From Plantago major (lineage: Eukaryota > Streptophyta > Magnoliopsida > Lamiales > Plantaginaceae), in assembly GCA_026545765.1 (NCBI GenBank), contig CM048844.1, positions 74,357,590-74,421,589 on the forward strand: 64,000 nt of DNA. The letters run 5' to 3'. Each line of letters starts with the position of its first letter. Positions within the stretch are counted from its first letter, which is position 1. The notes under the pieces were generated by a model, which was not told the origin of the DNA, searched no databases, and was given only the letters and a program-made list of their open reading frames with translations. Positions 1 to 10,096 of the stretch are shown piece after piece. Position numbers and translations under genes: made by a program.

Positions 1-793
1 TTACTTATCATCTTTCAAGATAATTTACTTACTTGAATTTCTTTTTCTCATCATATGATATTATCTAACCACTCTAATTTTCTTGAAGTTGTAAATCATA
101 TCCAAACTCATATTTTGGATGAAGCTTTTCAAGCGGTGATAAAATACAAAACCATATTCCCTGAAGTGAATATGAGATACAAAACCATGAAAGTTGATGT
201 GGTTATATATTGACAAGGAAGTGAATGTCAAATTATCATTCACACGGATACTTGATCCAAAAAATTTTAAGAATTGCAAACCACCATAAGTGGCTAACAA
301 TTGATGGTTCAGAATCACTCAAATTCCTTTGTTAAAATGTATATGTACACAGACATATCATGGACCATGATAAATCCATCAACATATGGTCAATATTCTA
401 GCCATATATCCATCAACTGATCAACATATATGGGTCGATATTCTAACTTTGATTAGCTAGCCAAAAATGGAATGCACACTCATATTAAGAAATTTAAATG
501 ATGGTGATGCAAAGAAAGTGATAACTTCCAACCTGAAGTTGGTAGTTTTAATCTTATAACTTGCCCAACTTGAAGTTGTTGAAATCATATGTGTGCAAGT
601 GGATAAAGTCATTCTCATAAAAAGCACAATTTCTTATTATTGCCCCCGAAGTAGCAATCGTGTGCATACTAAATAGTATAGATCTTGAAGACTACTATAA
701 ATTTGATATGTATGTGGTATAGATATACTCCTAGCTCACAAGAACAATGTTTGGTCTCGTTGACCATAGTACCATAATATGAGTGCAACTATT
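1..793. other. AT-rich intergenic DNA, no gene seen
   Basis: I see no convincing coding region, RNA gene or complete transposon here. The longest reading frame (minus strand, 61-318, 85 codons) has ordinary AT-rich composition and no motif I recognise. Short phrases such as CCCCGAAGT recur near 645 and 888, which hints at decayed repeat sequence, but I cannot assign a family. Confidence 0.5.
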
Positions 794-862
794 GTTATTC
801 ATACATACTTTACAAGATGACGAATTTATTTGCAAAAGTTGTCATCTTGTATTATGAATAAC
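794..862. repeat. Imperfect hairpin (inverted repeat)
   Basis: The left arm (794-821, beginning GTTATTCATA and ending ACAAGATGAC) pairs with the right arm (841-862, beginning GTCATCTTGT and ending ATGAATAAC). The only interruption in the stem is an extra six-base stretch in the left arm. The loop is about 19 bases. It could be a fold-back remnant of a small MITE or a small-RNA-type hairpin; the sequence alone does not decide. Confidence 0.6.
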
Positions 863-954
863 AAATACAAATGATATTTCTCCTTTCCCCCGAAGTGATT
901 GGAGATACTTGAAAAATTAAGAGGTTGCAAAATGAGCTAATGAGAAGAAGAACG

Positions 955-1184
955 TTGGGTTGTACCCGACCTGAACCAGTTTAGAATCCGACGGCTAGAG
1001 ACCCGATATTTTTATCGGTTCTACCCGTACCCGTACTCAACCCGTTTAATTAGTAACGGGTAGGGGTCGGGTACGGGTACAACCCGCCCAACCCGTATTT
1101 AAAATAAGGAAAAAAACGTTATCTGTCAGCTAAAATCGTTTTTGCTTGGTTGTCTTCTTCCTCTCGACCTAATTGCTCAACCCG
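955..1184 (+). repeat. Left copy of a ~215-bp inverted repeat pair, CCCGACC/CGGGT-rich
   Basis: This segment, from TTGGGTTGTACCCGACC to CCTAATTGCTCAACCC, recurs in reverse complement at 6973-7177. The copies share the GC-rich pyrimidine/CGGGT part, the TAATTAGTAACGGG stretch and the CTGTCAGCTAAAATCG stretch, with a few small indels. Repeated GGGTACGGGT and ACCCG words are common in subterminal parts of plant hAT transposons. The pair could be the ends of one ~6.2-kb element or two separate insertions of one short element. I found no matching target duplication at the outer edges. Confidence 0.6.
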
Positions 1185-1916
1185 TTGTCTTTTTTTTACT
1201 GTATATTAGTCTCTGAGTCTTCAAAATTCATTTGTATCACATATGACTGCTTGCATATCATGATATCATTGTGATGAATATCATGGACATGGAACTTATT
1301 AGCACTTTGACGCGCATTTACTTTGTATCCTATAACTAATTTGTTAGACCATTATGGAGTAGGAGTCTCATGGTGAGAAAATATTTTTTGCTGCTTTGGT
1401 TATGCATTAAAATTGCTAGCCCTGTCTTTAAACTTACGAACCCAAGTGTTTAGTTTCTTAGTGTTTAAGATTCCACATCTTCCCAACTGTAAATTATGTA
1501 TTGATAGTCGTTAATTTGTTTGTACTATTCAGCACTGTAGCAGATTGTTTCCGGATGGAATATTTTATGAAAGAATGGGAGATGAAGGCTTGGTCGATTG
1601 AGACAAGGGGTAACACATGTCATGATATTTAAATATCTCCCGTTAATATATCCAGTTGGACAATTATATCTCATAAAACTCTGTTGGAATTGGATATGTA
1701 TTTTGGTGTGCGGCTGAGAGGTTTTTGAGTAATCAATGAATCATTTGTTTGTTTTTCAATATGTTTCCATTTGTTTGTTTAGTGTTGCATTGAAGATGCT
1801 CTCTATTTATTGTAGCACCATAATTTATTTGATTTAATAAGTTTTTAAAACTGCATAATTATCAGGTTCGTAGATTTTGCATCAAATATATCTGTTGATG
1901 CAAAGCTGCTAGATTG
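1185..1916. other. AT-rich intergenic DNA, no gene seen
   Basis: Nothing here reads as a gene or a recognisable transposon. It lies between the inverted-repeat arm and the first Stowaway-like MITE. Confidence 0.5.
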
Positions 1917-1918
1917 TA

Positions 1919-2173
1919 ATTCCTCCGTTCAATCCCATATTTTTAATTTTGACTTTTTTAGTCAATATTCTTCAACTTTAACTACAAATTAATCTTAAAC
2001 GACAATGTAAAATATTTAGCAAAATTATATTATGATATTTCAGGTACTAACCGTTTCATAATATAAATGAATTAAACATTTTACATTTACGGTTTAAGAT
2101 TAATTCGTAGTTAAAGTTGAAGACGACTGACTAATAATAGTCAAATGAGAAATATAGGACGGGACGGAGGAAG
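1919..2173. mobile_element. Stowaway-like MITE (Tc1/mariner type)
   Basis: The element is 255 bp. Its left end reads ATTCCTCCGTTCAATCC. The reverse complement of its right end reads CTTCCTCCGTCCCGTCC, matching the CTCCRTCC-type ends of plant Stowaway MITEs. It is bordered by TA at 1917-1918 and 2174-2175, the expected 2-bp target duplication. The two halves are complementary over long stretches (CAACTTTAACTAC near 1973 against GTAGTTAAAGTTG near 2108), so the element is a large fold-back with no coding capacity. It would need a mariner-like transposase supplied in trans. Confidence 0.85.
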
Positions 2174-2175
2174 TA

Positions 2176-3083
2176 GTTTCCATATTTACAATTTTGTCTA
2201 TAATATTTTTTACATGTTTTTGCACTATTAGAAATGGCGGCCCGACTTTGAGCAAAGATGATTCTCAGGTTAATTGTATGATGGAAATCTTTCTAATGAT
2301 TTGATTAGTAGTCAACTAAATTGTTGAAATTCAACAGAGTTGTTCATGTATTTAGAAACGTTTTGTGATTTATAAAAAAAATCATTTTTTATTTAATAAT
2401 ATTAATGTCTGCTTTTGATTTTGAGTAAGTCTATGAAAAACTATGTTGTCAAGAAAATTATCGATATTATTAATCAGAACGTCTATGTTATCAATATCGG
2501 TGTTTTTTCATATAGCATTAGAACATATTTCGTTAACAATATAGACGTTGTGATTGGTGGCTTTATTGATTATATAGGTCCGTCTTTAGATAGTTTATCT
2601 ATAAACCATCTCTCGGGCTTTATATTGCATGTTATGTTCGAAGAAATAGCCGAGGAATGGGGTATTAGGATTTTGATACATATTATTATGGATTATATAT
2701 AGATATTATCTATGTCTAATAGAATATAATTGAATTTATTGATCATTACATAGAACTCAATTAAGATATTGTATGAAAGTATGATTCCTTCTAATTTTCT
2801 TTTCATAATGGGGATCATCATAACATATAACTTTTGAGTAAGAGTAAAAGTACAGGACCTGAGTAGAGTAACAATTATCAATTATTGATTTATTGTAATT
2901 CGATAGACATCTTTAAAATCATTCGATCAGAATGCAGAATGCCATTGTTGGATTGAATCAAGGCTCGGGGTATATATACACACATTATTTGTTTTTGGTT
3001 GAAGTAACTGTAACCGTGGCCATAATCGAAAAATTAAATAATCAGTTATGGTTCATAGGTTATGCTTTTCTCCTTCCATAATA
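2176..3083. other. AT-rich intergenic DNA, no supported gene
   Basis: The only reading frame of note is a 95-codon plus-strand frame (2415-2702), rich in Ile, Val and Asn. It has no recognised motif, contains a short inverted repeat (AACGTCTAT against ATAGACGTT) and has no promoter or splice context I can support. I treat it as chance. Confidence 0.45.
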
Positions 3084-3458
3084 CTCCATCCATCCCGTAG
3101 AATGACAAAATGTATAATTTGTATGTAAAGTTAAGACTGTTTATCTTGTGTTTGGTATGGCGTAACTTCCTTCTTTTAGTAATGTATGGAGGTTTGTGCT
3201 ACGACTAAAAGTGTCAAATTTATAAAGTTATGTGGAATTGATGAAGTAAGTCACATCCACTTTCCAGTCGTATAAAAAAAGCAAGTTGCGGTTATTAACC
3301 TCAATCGTAGCTGTAAAGTATGACTGGTTTACAACCGGTTGGTTTTTGAACGATTATAGTTACAATTGAATTATAGTTTAATAGTAATTTGTTGTCAAAG
3401 TCGAATTCAGTTGATCGGTCAAAGTGAAAATGAAAAGATTTAATTAACATGGAGTGAG
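3084..3458. mobile_element. Probable Stowaway-like MITE, degenerate
   Basis: The left end is TA followed by CTCCATCCATCCCG. The reverse complement of the right end is CTCACTCCATG, again bordered by TA (3082-3083 and 3459-3460). Length is 375 bp, within the MITE range, with no coding capacity. The ends match less well than in the copy at 1919-2173, so this is either an older copy or a related subfamily. Confidence 0.5.
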
Positions 3459-3584
3459 TATTTTAGTTTAATACCAAATTTCAGTTTTAAATGCTAAAGT
3501 CAAATCAACTATCCATATATCGATCGAGCTACATCTTATGTTTGCACTACCATAATACAATAACAATTATTAAGCGTGAACAAT

Positions 3585-4118
3585 TCTTGGGAGGTGGAGC
3601 AGGTTGGCCCCGTTGTTTGACAAGTTTCAGAGTCATTAGTGCCCCCTCCTCAACCTCCTGAAAAGAAAAAAGGAAGAACCACAAAGAATTCGATCAAAGC
3701 TTCTTATTCTTCCTCACTTCCAATGATGAAAAAGGTGTTGAAAAAGTCTCGCATATGTATAGTCCCAAAAAAACTAAATGAAGATCTTTTATTTTGGATT
3801 GACTTGTTGGTACTCTTGGTGGAGAGCAGCTTATTGGTTTGTAAATTTTACTTGAATGATTGGTATTTGGGTGGTGCAGCCGCAGGATATGGTGATTGAT
3901 CTTGGTTCGACTTTTTATGTACGTTACTAGCGTGTGGTTTAGAAGAACTCTTGGAAAGACTAGCTTTTTTTCGTATGTTTCGGGGGCTAGTTTGGACTGT
4001 CTTTTTTGTAGTTTCATGGAGTTGTTCTCGGGTTCCTATAAACCCCCGTGATTGTATGCTTTTTATTCGAATAATAGGAGCTTGACTCCACCTTTAATTA
4101 AAAAAAAAAATCTTGGGA
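3585..4118 (+). mobile_element. Poly(A)-tailed retro-insertion (LINE fragment or processed pseudogene)
   Basis: About 518 bp (3593-4110) ends in a run of ten or more A after CCTTTAATT. It is flanked by TCTTGGGA at 3585-3592 and 4111-4118, followed on both sides by a similar GGTG. A terminal A-run plus a short direct flanking repeat is the signature of L1-type target-primed insertion. The 5' part has an 86-codon frame (3639-3899) beginning with proline-rich and lysine-rich stretches (MPPPQPPEKKKGR), which could be coding sequence of a captured mRNA, but I do not recognise it. The 3' part looks like untranslated sequence. It may be a 5'-truncated LINE or a retrocopied host transcript. Confidence 0.45.
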
Positions 4119-4657
4119 TAGGTGTGTAAGAGTAAAGTAATCATGTGTCTCAAAAATAAGTTAGTGATGAGTTTTAATTTTTCAAAGTTATTTGATTGGT
4201 ATGAAGTTTGTTAGTATTATAAATAAAAAGATTTAAGAAAGGAGAAAAGCAGAGTAAGAAGAGATATAATTTAACACGTGCATAACAAGCATAAATTATT
4301 TAAATAATACTCAACGAGGAATTCTCGATAATTATAATATTCATAGTGTTTGTCATAATTCTCCCATGATAATTGAGTTTGACAGGAAGATTTTGTACAA
4401 ATTTATATAAATTAAAATTAGAATTCACCTAATGAGTATTAAACTGAAATATTCGATATGATTATTGTTGTGTTAAATGAGATTTATAACAACAATTGTG
4501 TTCGACGGGATTACCCAACAAATCTCTTTTTTTTTAAAAAAAAAACTTAAAATTTTAAACGTGCGACAAGTTAGAATAATGATTCGTCGACGGGATTAAT
4601 CGACGATTATTAGAAAAACAATGCATTTTCGTGTATCTTTATGGGAGTTGATTTGAC
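4119..4657. other. AT-rich intergenic DNA, no gene seen
   Basis: No gene or named element is visible. The composition is strongly A/T with short homopolymer runs, for example near 4530-4550. Confidence 0.5.
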
Positions 4658-4953
4658 CAGATACTCTCTATCCGGGAAAACTCTCTTCGATCTTCTTTCT
4701 ACTTTCTTGATCCATAACTGGCCGGGAGGGGGGTCTGGCAGATAATCTCTAGGCGGGAAAACTGTCTTCGATCTTCTCTCTACTTTCTTGATCTCCATGA
4801 CGAGCCGCAGTGGGCAGGGGTGGGGGTGGGTCTGGCAGATATTCTCTAGGCGGCGAAACTCTCTTCGATCTTTTCTCTACTTTCTTGATCACCATGACAA
4901 GCCACAACGGGCGGGGGTGGGCGGGGGTATGGCAGATATTCTCTAGGCGGGAC
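4658..4953 (+). repeat. Minisatellite, ~97-bp unit, three copies plus a partial fourth
   Basis: The unit contains GGCAGATATTCTCTAGGCGG, then CTTCGATCTTCTCTCTACTT, then a G-rich GGGCGGGGGTGGG stretch. Copies start near 4658, 4733 and 4830, and a partial copy starts near 4927. Minus-strand reading frames of 60-100 codons across the array repeat the same peptide (KKVERRSK) and are by-products of the tandem repeat. The G-rich segments could form G-quadruplex-like structures. Confidence 0.8.
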
Positions 4954-4955
4954 AA

Positions 4956-5140
4956 TTATGTTTGAAGAATAATAATTTTTGTGTCTTTGGTGGGGTGACA
5001 CATACCACCACAGGGTTGTTGAGAACCAAGGGATTGGAAAAAATAAAACAACCATACATGTAAAATTATGTTTGTGGATAATAATTTGTGTGTGTGTATG
5101 GTGGGGTGACCACATACTACCGTGGGGGTTGTTGGGAACA
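4956..5140 (+). repeat. Imperfect direct duplication, ~75-bp unit spaced ~108 bp
   Basis: Two copies, about 4956-5030 and 5064-5140, both run from ATTATGTTTG through AATAATAATTT or ATAATAATTT, TGGTGGGGTGAC and GGTTGTTG. They adjoin the minisatellite directly, so local slippage or unequal exchange may have generated both. A short TGTGTGTGTG run lies in the second copy. Confidence 0.7.
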
Positions 5141-6055
5141 ACCATATTGATTGTGTTGTATGCTTTTATATGTTATTTTGTTTCGGTTTGAGGGATACAA
5201 TTTTTTTCAAACATGTATCTGTTATTAATTAGTAGGTCGGTACGGTAGGACCCGATACAAAATATATGTTATCAACCCATCGAATCCCGAACGGGTTAAG
5301 CTTGGATCATATTCCTTTCAAAGCATATTCGTCATGATGGGTCATTATTTTACATTTTCTATAGTTAGCATAAATAAAGACTCAATGATGTAATATGAAT
5401 GAAGAAAGACTACCCACCAATACCACGATCAACGTTGTTTATATAAGTTTGACTATTTTATTTCTCATTATTTATTTTATCCTCCCATTTCTATTTATTA
5501 TTAAAATTAAACTATATACCTTGGATGATAAGTTAATTATCACACCATTTGTAGTGATTAAAACTAAAGTATGCTACAACTGGATTGAAGTCTGGTATTG
5601 GGTTTTGGGACTCAATTTTAATTAGGTTGCCGCCGTGTTTTATCATAATCCACGCGAAAGACTTTGAAGTACGCACAAGGTTATGAGTTAACGAACTCGC
5701 GCCAATTATATTTTCTTAGTTCATCTTTAAAATTTAGTACGCTACATGTATACATGGTATAAAATATGGGTAAATTATAATAAATGTTATCATTACAATC
5801 AAATGTAAGAATTGCGACTTCGAGAGGTATTAAATTGAGAGCAATATTTTTATGGAGAGCAGTCGTGTTTATATTAGTAAAGAATGATTATTGATATTTT
5901 TTTATTTCGCTAATATAAACTTAATTGATCTTTAGCACTGTGGATGTAACACCATGTCCCCTTGTGAAACGATACCTAACCTTTAGACCGGCGCAATTAC
6001 TTATGATCTGCTCTCCGGTTGATATGTTAGGCCTATCGTACCAACATAAGTTTTT
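5141..6055. other. AT-rich intergenic DNA, no gene seen
   Basis: A 76-codon hydrophobic plus-strand frame (5395-5625) has no recognised motif and is low-complexity. I do not call it. The segment 5225-5300 contains ACCCGATAC and CGAACGGGTTAAG words resembling the CGGGT-rich transposon fragments nearby. Confidence 0.45.
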
Positions 6056-6205
6056 AAATGGGTCGGGTACCCGACCCGAACAAGACCCGTACATATATAA
6101 TGGTGTTCGGGTACGGGTAAGATATGTACCCGGACCCGCCCTGAACTAGGCAAGCAGGACCCGACCCTGACCTGCAAACCCGTTTCAAATGCGACCCGGC
6201 CATTT
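6056..6205. mobile_element. CGGGT/ACCCG-rich fragment, probable hAT terminal remnant
   Basis: This ~150-bp stretch is dense in GGGTCGGGTACCCGACCC, GTACGGGTAAG and GACCCG words, in sharp contrast to its AT-rich surroundings. The same vocabulary occurs in the inverted-repeat arms (955-1184, 6973-7177). Plant hAT elements often carry such subterminal repeats. No complete ends or target duplication could be found, so only a remnant is claimed. Confidence 0.4.
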
Positions 6206-6972
6206 TTTATTTTTTTTTAATGACAACTATCCAACTCTTTTTGTACACACAATATATAGATTCAGTAACTGAAGAGCCAAAATTAGTTAGGAATTATCAA
6301 TAGAGGTCTACTAATCATTGGTAGGCCTTTCATTTTATAAGTTCATCCAGGAAACCAAAATCTAAATCTGTTAACTTTATTTACATATATTGATCCAGGT
6401 CTAAGTTACATTATTTTCGGTGTAAAGATCTCCATATATACCTGGAGCAACAGCAGTCAAATTCCAAAACATAAAGAAGAGTACAAAATTCAATAAATAA
6501 GTAACGGTGGGAATTAGCCAATGATTACCTAGCCTTCAACCTCTCGATGACTTTTATGGTCACAAGTTGCGACGCCATACAAGCATCAAGGTTCACAAAC
6601 AGAACCCTGTTGCCTTGTGGCTAGCTCAGCCACAATGAATGAACGTGCTCGTAACCGGAAGTACTAAACACCAGATGCCATCATGTTCACATCTACCGCA
6701 GGTCCCGTAATGTCATAGCTTCCAAGCCCAATCAAGTACTCGATCGGAAGCCGATTTTACCAGTTTCCCATTTTCTACCAAGAGCAGTAACAAAACCTCC
6801 CCACCATCCCTCTACATCTCTACTCAACAACCACCTTGTTCACTCAATCAACATTTACCTTCAGCAAGAATACAAAATCAGAGAATGCATCGAGAAGAAG
6901 AATAACACGGCCCGATTAGCGTGAGAAGAGACGAGAAGATATTTGCGTGAATGTTGAGCAATTCCCAATTCA
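6206..6972. other. Unassigned DNA with mRNA-like composition
   Basis: From about 6530 to 6950 base composition is more balanced than around it and looks like untranslated or decayed coding sequence, possibly on the minus strand. I find no reading frame, splice structure or domain that supports a gene. It lies directly inside the right arm of the 6-kb inverted repeat, so it may be internal sequence of that putative element. Confidence 0.35.
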
Positions 6973-7177
6973 GGTTGAGCAATTAGGTCGAGAGGAAGAA
7001 GACAACGAAGAAAAACGATTTTAGCTGACAGATTAAACACGGGTTGGGTGGGTTGTACCCGACCCCTACCCGTTACTAATTAAACGGGTTGAGTACAGGT
7101 ACGGGTAGAACCGATAAAAATATCGGGTCTCTAGCCGTCAGGTTCTAAACTGGTTCAGGTCGGGTACAACCCAACCC
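6973..7177 (-). repeat. Right copy of the ~215-bp inverted repeat pair
   Basis: This is the reverse complement of 955-1184. Shared landmarks are GAGCAATTAGGTCGAGAGGA, CGATTTTAGCTGACAG, GGGTAGGGGTCGGGT (as its complement), CGATAAAAATATCGGGTCTC and AACTGGTTCAGGTCGGGT. The copies differ at scattered positions and small indels. This copy has lost most of the AAAATAAGGAAAAAAACG stretch present near 1100 in the left copy. Confidence 0.6.
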
Positions 7178-7237
7178 AAATAAAATATTATACCAACACA
7201 TGTCATTTTCCGTGCATTTTGTCTCTTTAGTAAGCAC

Positions 7238-7914
7238 TAGGGGTGAGCGTGGGCGGGTGTAGGCGGGTGTTAACGAAAAATCAAACCGACCCACCTATGG
7301 CGAGTGATTATAATTATAAACCGAGGCGGGTATAATATTTTTCTAACCCGCGACGTTTCGGATGATAAAAATGGCAGGTGGGTGGCGGGCGGATTGGCGG
7401 GTGAATATAGATAAAAATGTAAAAATTTGCAACTTGCGTAGAAGTAGATGTGCAAGTTAAAAAAATCAGCAACAAGGAGCATGTTTTGAACAATGAGAGT
7501 AGTGATTCTTTTGAAGTAATTATTCTTCTTTACTTCATTTTAAATATTTTCACGCAGTAAAGAATGAAATGTTGACCCAAGTAGTTGTCAACTTGTGTTA
7601 TTTCTTGAATACAATACATGCATAAAGAAGGACGAATGATGAGTGCAAAAATGAAGACGAAAGAGTGCTTAAAGAGGAGTTATAGCTGGGTGGATCGCCT
7701 TAGACTTAAATTCACAAACACACATACATACATACATAATAAGGCGGGTGGGTCGCGGGTTACACACATCCAACCCACCACCCACCCACCAATGGCGGGT
7801 TAAAAAAATTTTAACCCACCAAAAATTTTATAAAAAAAATAGTTGGCGGGTGCGGGTAAATGATGGGCAGTTTGCGCCGGTGGGTCGGGAGGACGGATTT
7901 TTTGCACACCCCTA
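7238..7914. mobile_element. Non-autonomous hAT element (MITE), complete ends
   Basis: The 677-bp element starts TAGGGGTGAGC. Its right end, reverse complemented, starts TAGGGGTGTGC, so 10 of 11 end bases agree. It is flanked by a perfect 8-bp direct repeat GTAAGCAC at 7230-7237 and 7915-7922, the length made by hAT transposases. Inside both ends are GGCGGGTG and ACCCACC-rich subterminal repeats and an AT-rich core, typical of plant hAT families. No transposase is encoded; the 60-70 codon frames inside are not genes. The intact target duplication and good ends suggest a fairly recent insertion. Confidence 0.92.
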
Positions 7915-7922
7915 GTAAGCAC

Positions 7923-8444
7923 ACCGGAGACTTCTCAATAGGTCAATCATATAAAGATTGTTTCAGAGTCAACACGATTAATATGGACTTCGGATGGATT
8001 TTTTTTTTAAATCCCTTTTGTTCTTGTTGATCATTGAGGTAGAGTTCTTTTCATTTGTACATAACATAGAAAAGTAGAGGAGATCGATATTTATTTAATC
8101 CTAGTAACTTTGCCATGGGTTTACGTTTGAGATATATCGCAGAGTTCACGCAGGGTTGTTCCACCTTGCAGGTAGAAAAATCTAGAATTTTGTCTCTTTG
8201 TTGTTAGCACTATACCTGATCGGCAAATTCCGCAAGCAATGTAATCATATTCGGCGGTATATGCACTTTATTGGTATGAGTATCGTTTTCAATCTCTTTA
8301 AACTCTCTGGAACTTTTGAGGCGTTACACTAGATCTACTCCGATTGCTTGTGTTCTAGTATAACACCAATGTCGTGGTTGACATAGAGTTAATTCCATTG
8401 GAAAAGTTTGATTGGGTTAATCCCATCTATCTGTGGAACCCTAA
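7923..8444. other. Intergenic DNA, no gene seen
   Basis: No open frame of useful length and no recognised repeat. Composition is moderately AT-rich. Confidence 0.5.
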
Positions 8445-9275
8445 CGATTAATTTCATCCAGTACCCCTTTTAGATATTCTCATTACACCTAGGTACCAGT
8501 TAGTTCAACAATAACATATATGTCCATTTTTTCATTTTTTGGTTGACCAAAGCATTGATGCCAAACATGGCCTTATTTTGTCAATTTGAAAAGATAACCC
8601 TCATTTCTTCCTAATTCAACTTAAACCCTTTACCATTCAACATTTTTTGTTGAGTACCTTATTTATTGTTTAACCCATGAATTAAAAACTTCTGGGTTTT
8701 TTTTTTTTTTATAATTTTCATAATATAATTATATGTTTCTAAAAATTTCATGGACTTAATTGCAAAATAAAAAAAATAAGTTCCGGACCAAATTGAAAGA
8801 AACTAAAAGTTTATTAGAAATACCAAAAAAAAATTGTGAAAAAAATAAAATCGGAGCTATTGGAACTTTAATTTATAGCTCCATCGGAGTTGTAACAACT
8901 CTGGTGTAGCTATAATTTACAGCTCCGTCGGAGCTGCTCCGACACCGGCCACAGGAGCAGCTCCGGCTACCGGATCTCCTTTCCAATATATTTTTTTCTA
9001 AATTTTTTTCTTGTTTTCAAGATTCTCTTTATTAGTTTGTTGAATATTATAATTTAATTTTGGAGTAAATATATTATGTTATAAGTTAGGGTTAAATTTG
9101 CAATTTGGAGTAAAACCTTGTGAAGGGTTGTGTTTGGCAAAATTAAAATTTGTTTGACTTTTGGGCTTTATATGTAATAGAAATATTCTAATTGTTACTT
9201 ATTCGTTATTGTTGAACTAACTAGTACTTGAATGATAAGGGACTATTTAGCAGGGGTGGTGTATGTAATTATCCC
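8445..9275. mobile_element. Mutator-like MITE, older copy
   Basis: The right end, reverse complemented, starts GGGATAATTACATACACCAC and continues to AGTTAGTTCAACAATAAC. The left end reads GATTAATTTCATCCAGTACC and reaches the same AGTTAGTTCAACAATAAC (8498-8515), giving ~70-bp imperfect terminal inverted repeats. Its centre (8860-8985) carries nested palindromes built from AGCTCCG and CGGAGCT. It shares the GGTTGACCA stretch, the terminal design and the AGCTCCG core with the copy at 12128-13235, so they are one family. No target duplication is readable. It has no coding capacity. Confidence 0.7.
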
Positions 9276-9448
9276 AAAATAATATAAGTAGACAAAAAAA
9301 ATCCCAAAATCTGACTTTAATTCAAACAGTACTAAAAACCTATGTTTTAAAAGCCAGCCCGGACAGTTAGGCCGGAGACCCTCCAAAAAAGGTTAGACCG
9401 GGGTCGGATCAATTGGACCGTTTTGAGCCTGTGTGTGTGTGTGTGTAT
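9276..9448. other. Short unassigned stretch with GGCCGG-type words and (TG)n
   Basis: From 9355 to 9425 the sequence is rich in CCGGACAG, GGCCGGAG and GACCGGGGTC words, like decayed transposon termini. A TG microsatellite lies at about 9430-9446, just before the 16-bp direct repeat. Confidence 0.4.
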
Positions 9449-9454
9449 TAAACA

Positions 9455-9660
9455 ATATAATAAGTCTCAATATGTCTTGTTAAAGTGTCATTTCACTTGT
9501 TAAAGTGTCAGCAATTTGTTTAGCACTTCTTCTCTATTCTCCAGCTACCGACTACTAAGAAACGCTATTTCAATTTTCCTCCGCTCACACCACACGCAAC
9601 ACCCCTTCGGCTATAATAAGTCTCAATAATTGTCTTGTAAAAGCGTTATTCTATTTAGAC
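9455..9660 (+). repeat. Short direct duplication around AATAAGTCTCAAT
   Basis: TATAATAAGTCTCAATATGTCTTG (from ~9457) is echoed at ~9613 as TATAATAAGTCTCAATAATTGTCTTG, each followed by similar AAAGYG(T/C) sequence. The copies are about 155 bp apart. This looks like a local duplication inside the 2.4-kb block. Confidence 0.5.
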
Positions 9661-9997
9661 AATCGCGTTTCACTTTCTTCAACATCTTCCAACCATCGCC
9701 TCCATCTGCAATCAACACACCACGGCTTCCCACCTCACAACCTTTCCAATATCTTGCAGACCACCTCCTAGGCGCACCTCTTTGTTACAAATTGCACTCC
9801 TAGGCACACCTCTTTGTTTCCAAAACGATGCTTCAGAATCGGTGTGTTCTGCCCGATGCGTTGTTCATGAACAACTTCACAGCTTGACACATATCTATAT
9901 AAACAGAAATCAGATTCACAACGTATGTGTACTCCTGCGGATCTTCTCAAGTATGGTTAGTTCTTCTCGTCGTTTCATGCCATAGCTTAATTCAATT

Positions 9998-10096
9998 TCA
10001 AGGCTGCTTCGAGAGGTTCGTGAGGACGACAGATTGGCAATGGGAACGTCAACGATGGATATGAAGTGGCCTTTTCAGAATACAACATGGGCAAGG
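9998..10096 (+). pseudogene. Exon-like fragment with a candidate splice donor
   Basis: A plus-strand frame is open up to a GT-type boundary after TGGGCAAG at about 10096. It includes an ATG at 10040 and the peptide MGTSTMDMKWPFQNTTWA. A candidate acceptor (TTTTGGTCAG) follows near 10253, but the frame carried across it stops quickly in the segment after it. This reads like part of a decayed or captured host gene. I do not recognise the protein. Confidence is low because there is no homology search behind it. Confidence 0.25.

Noticed and set aside
2415-2702. 95-codon plus-strand frame as a gene
   Set aside because: Low-complexity AT-rich composition, no recognised motif, and a context of MITEs and intergenic DNA.
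4610-5145. Several overlapping minus-strand frames (60-100 codons)
   Set aside because: They are translations of the 97-bp minisatellite and the adjacent duplication, repeating the same short peptide.
5925-6149. 74-codon frame running into the CGGGT-rich fragment
   Set aside because: The second half is translated transposon-terminal repeat, and the first half has no motif.
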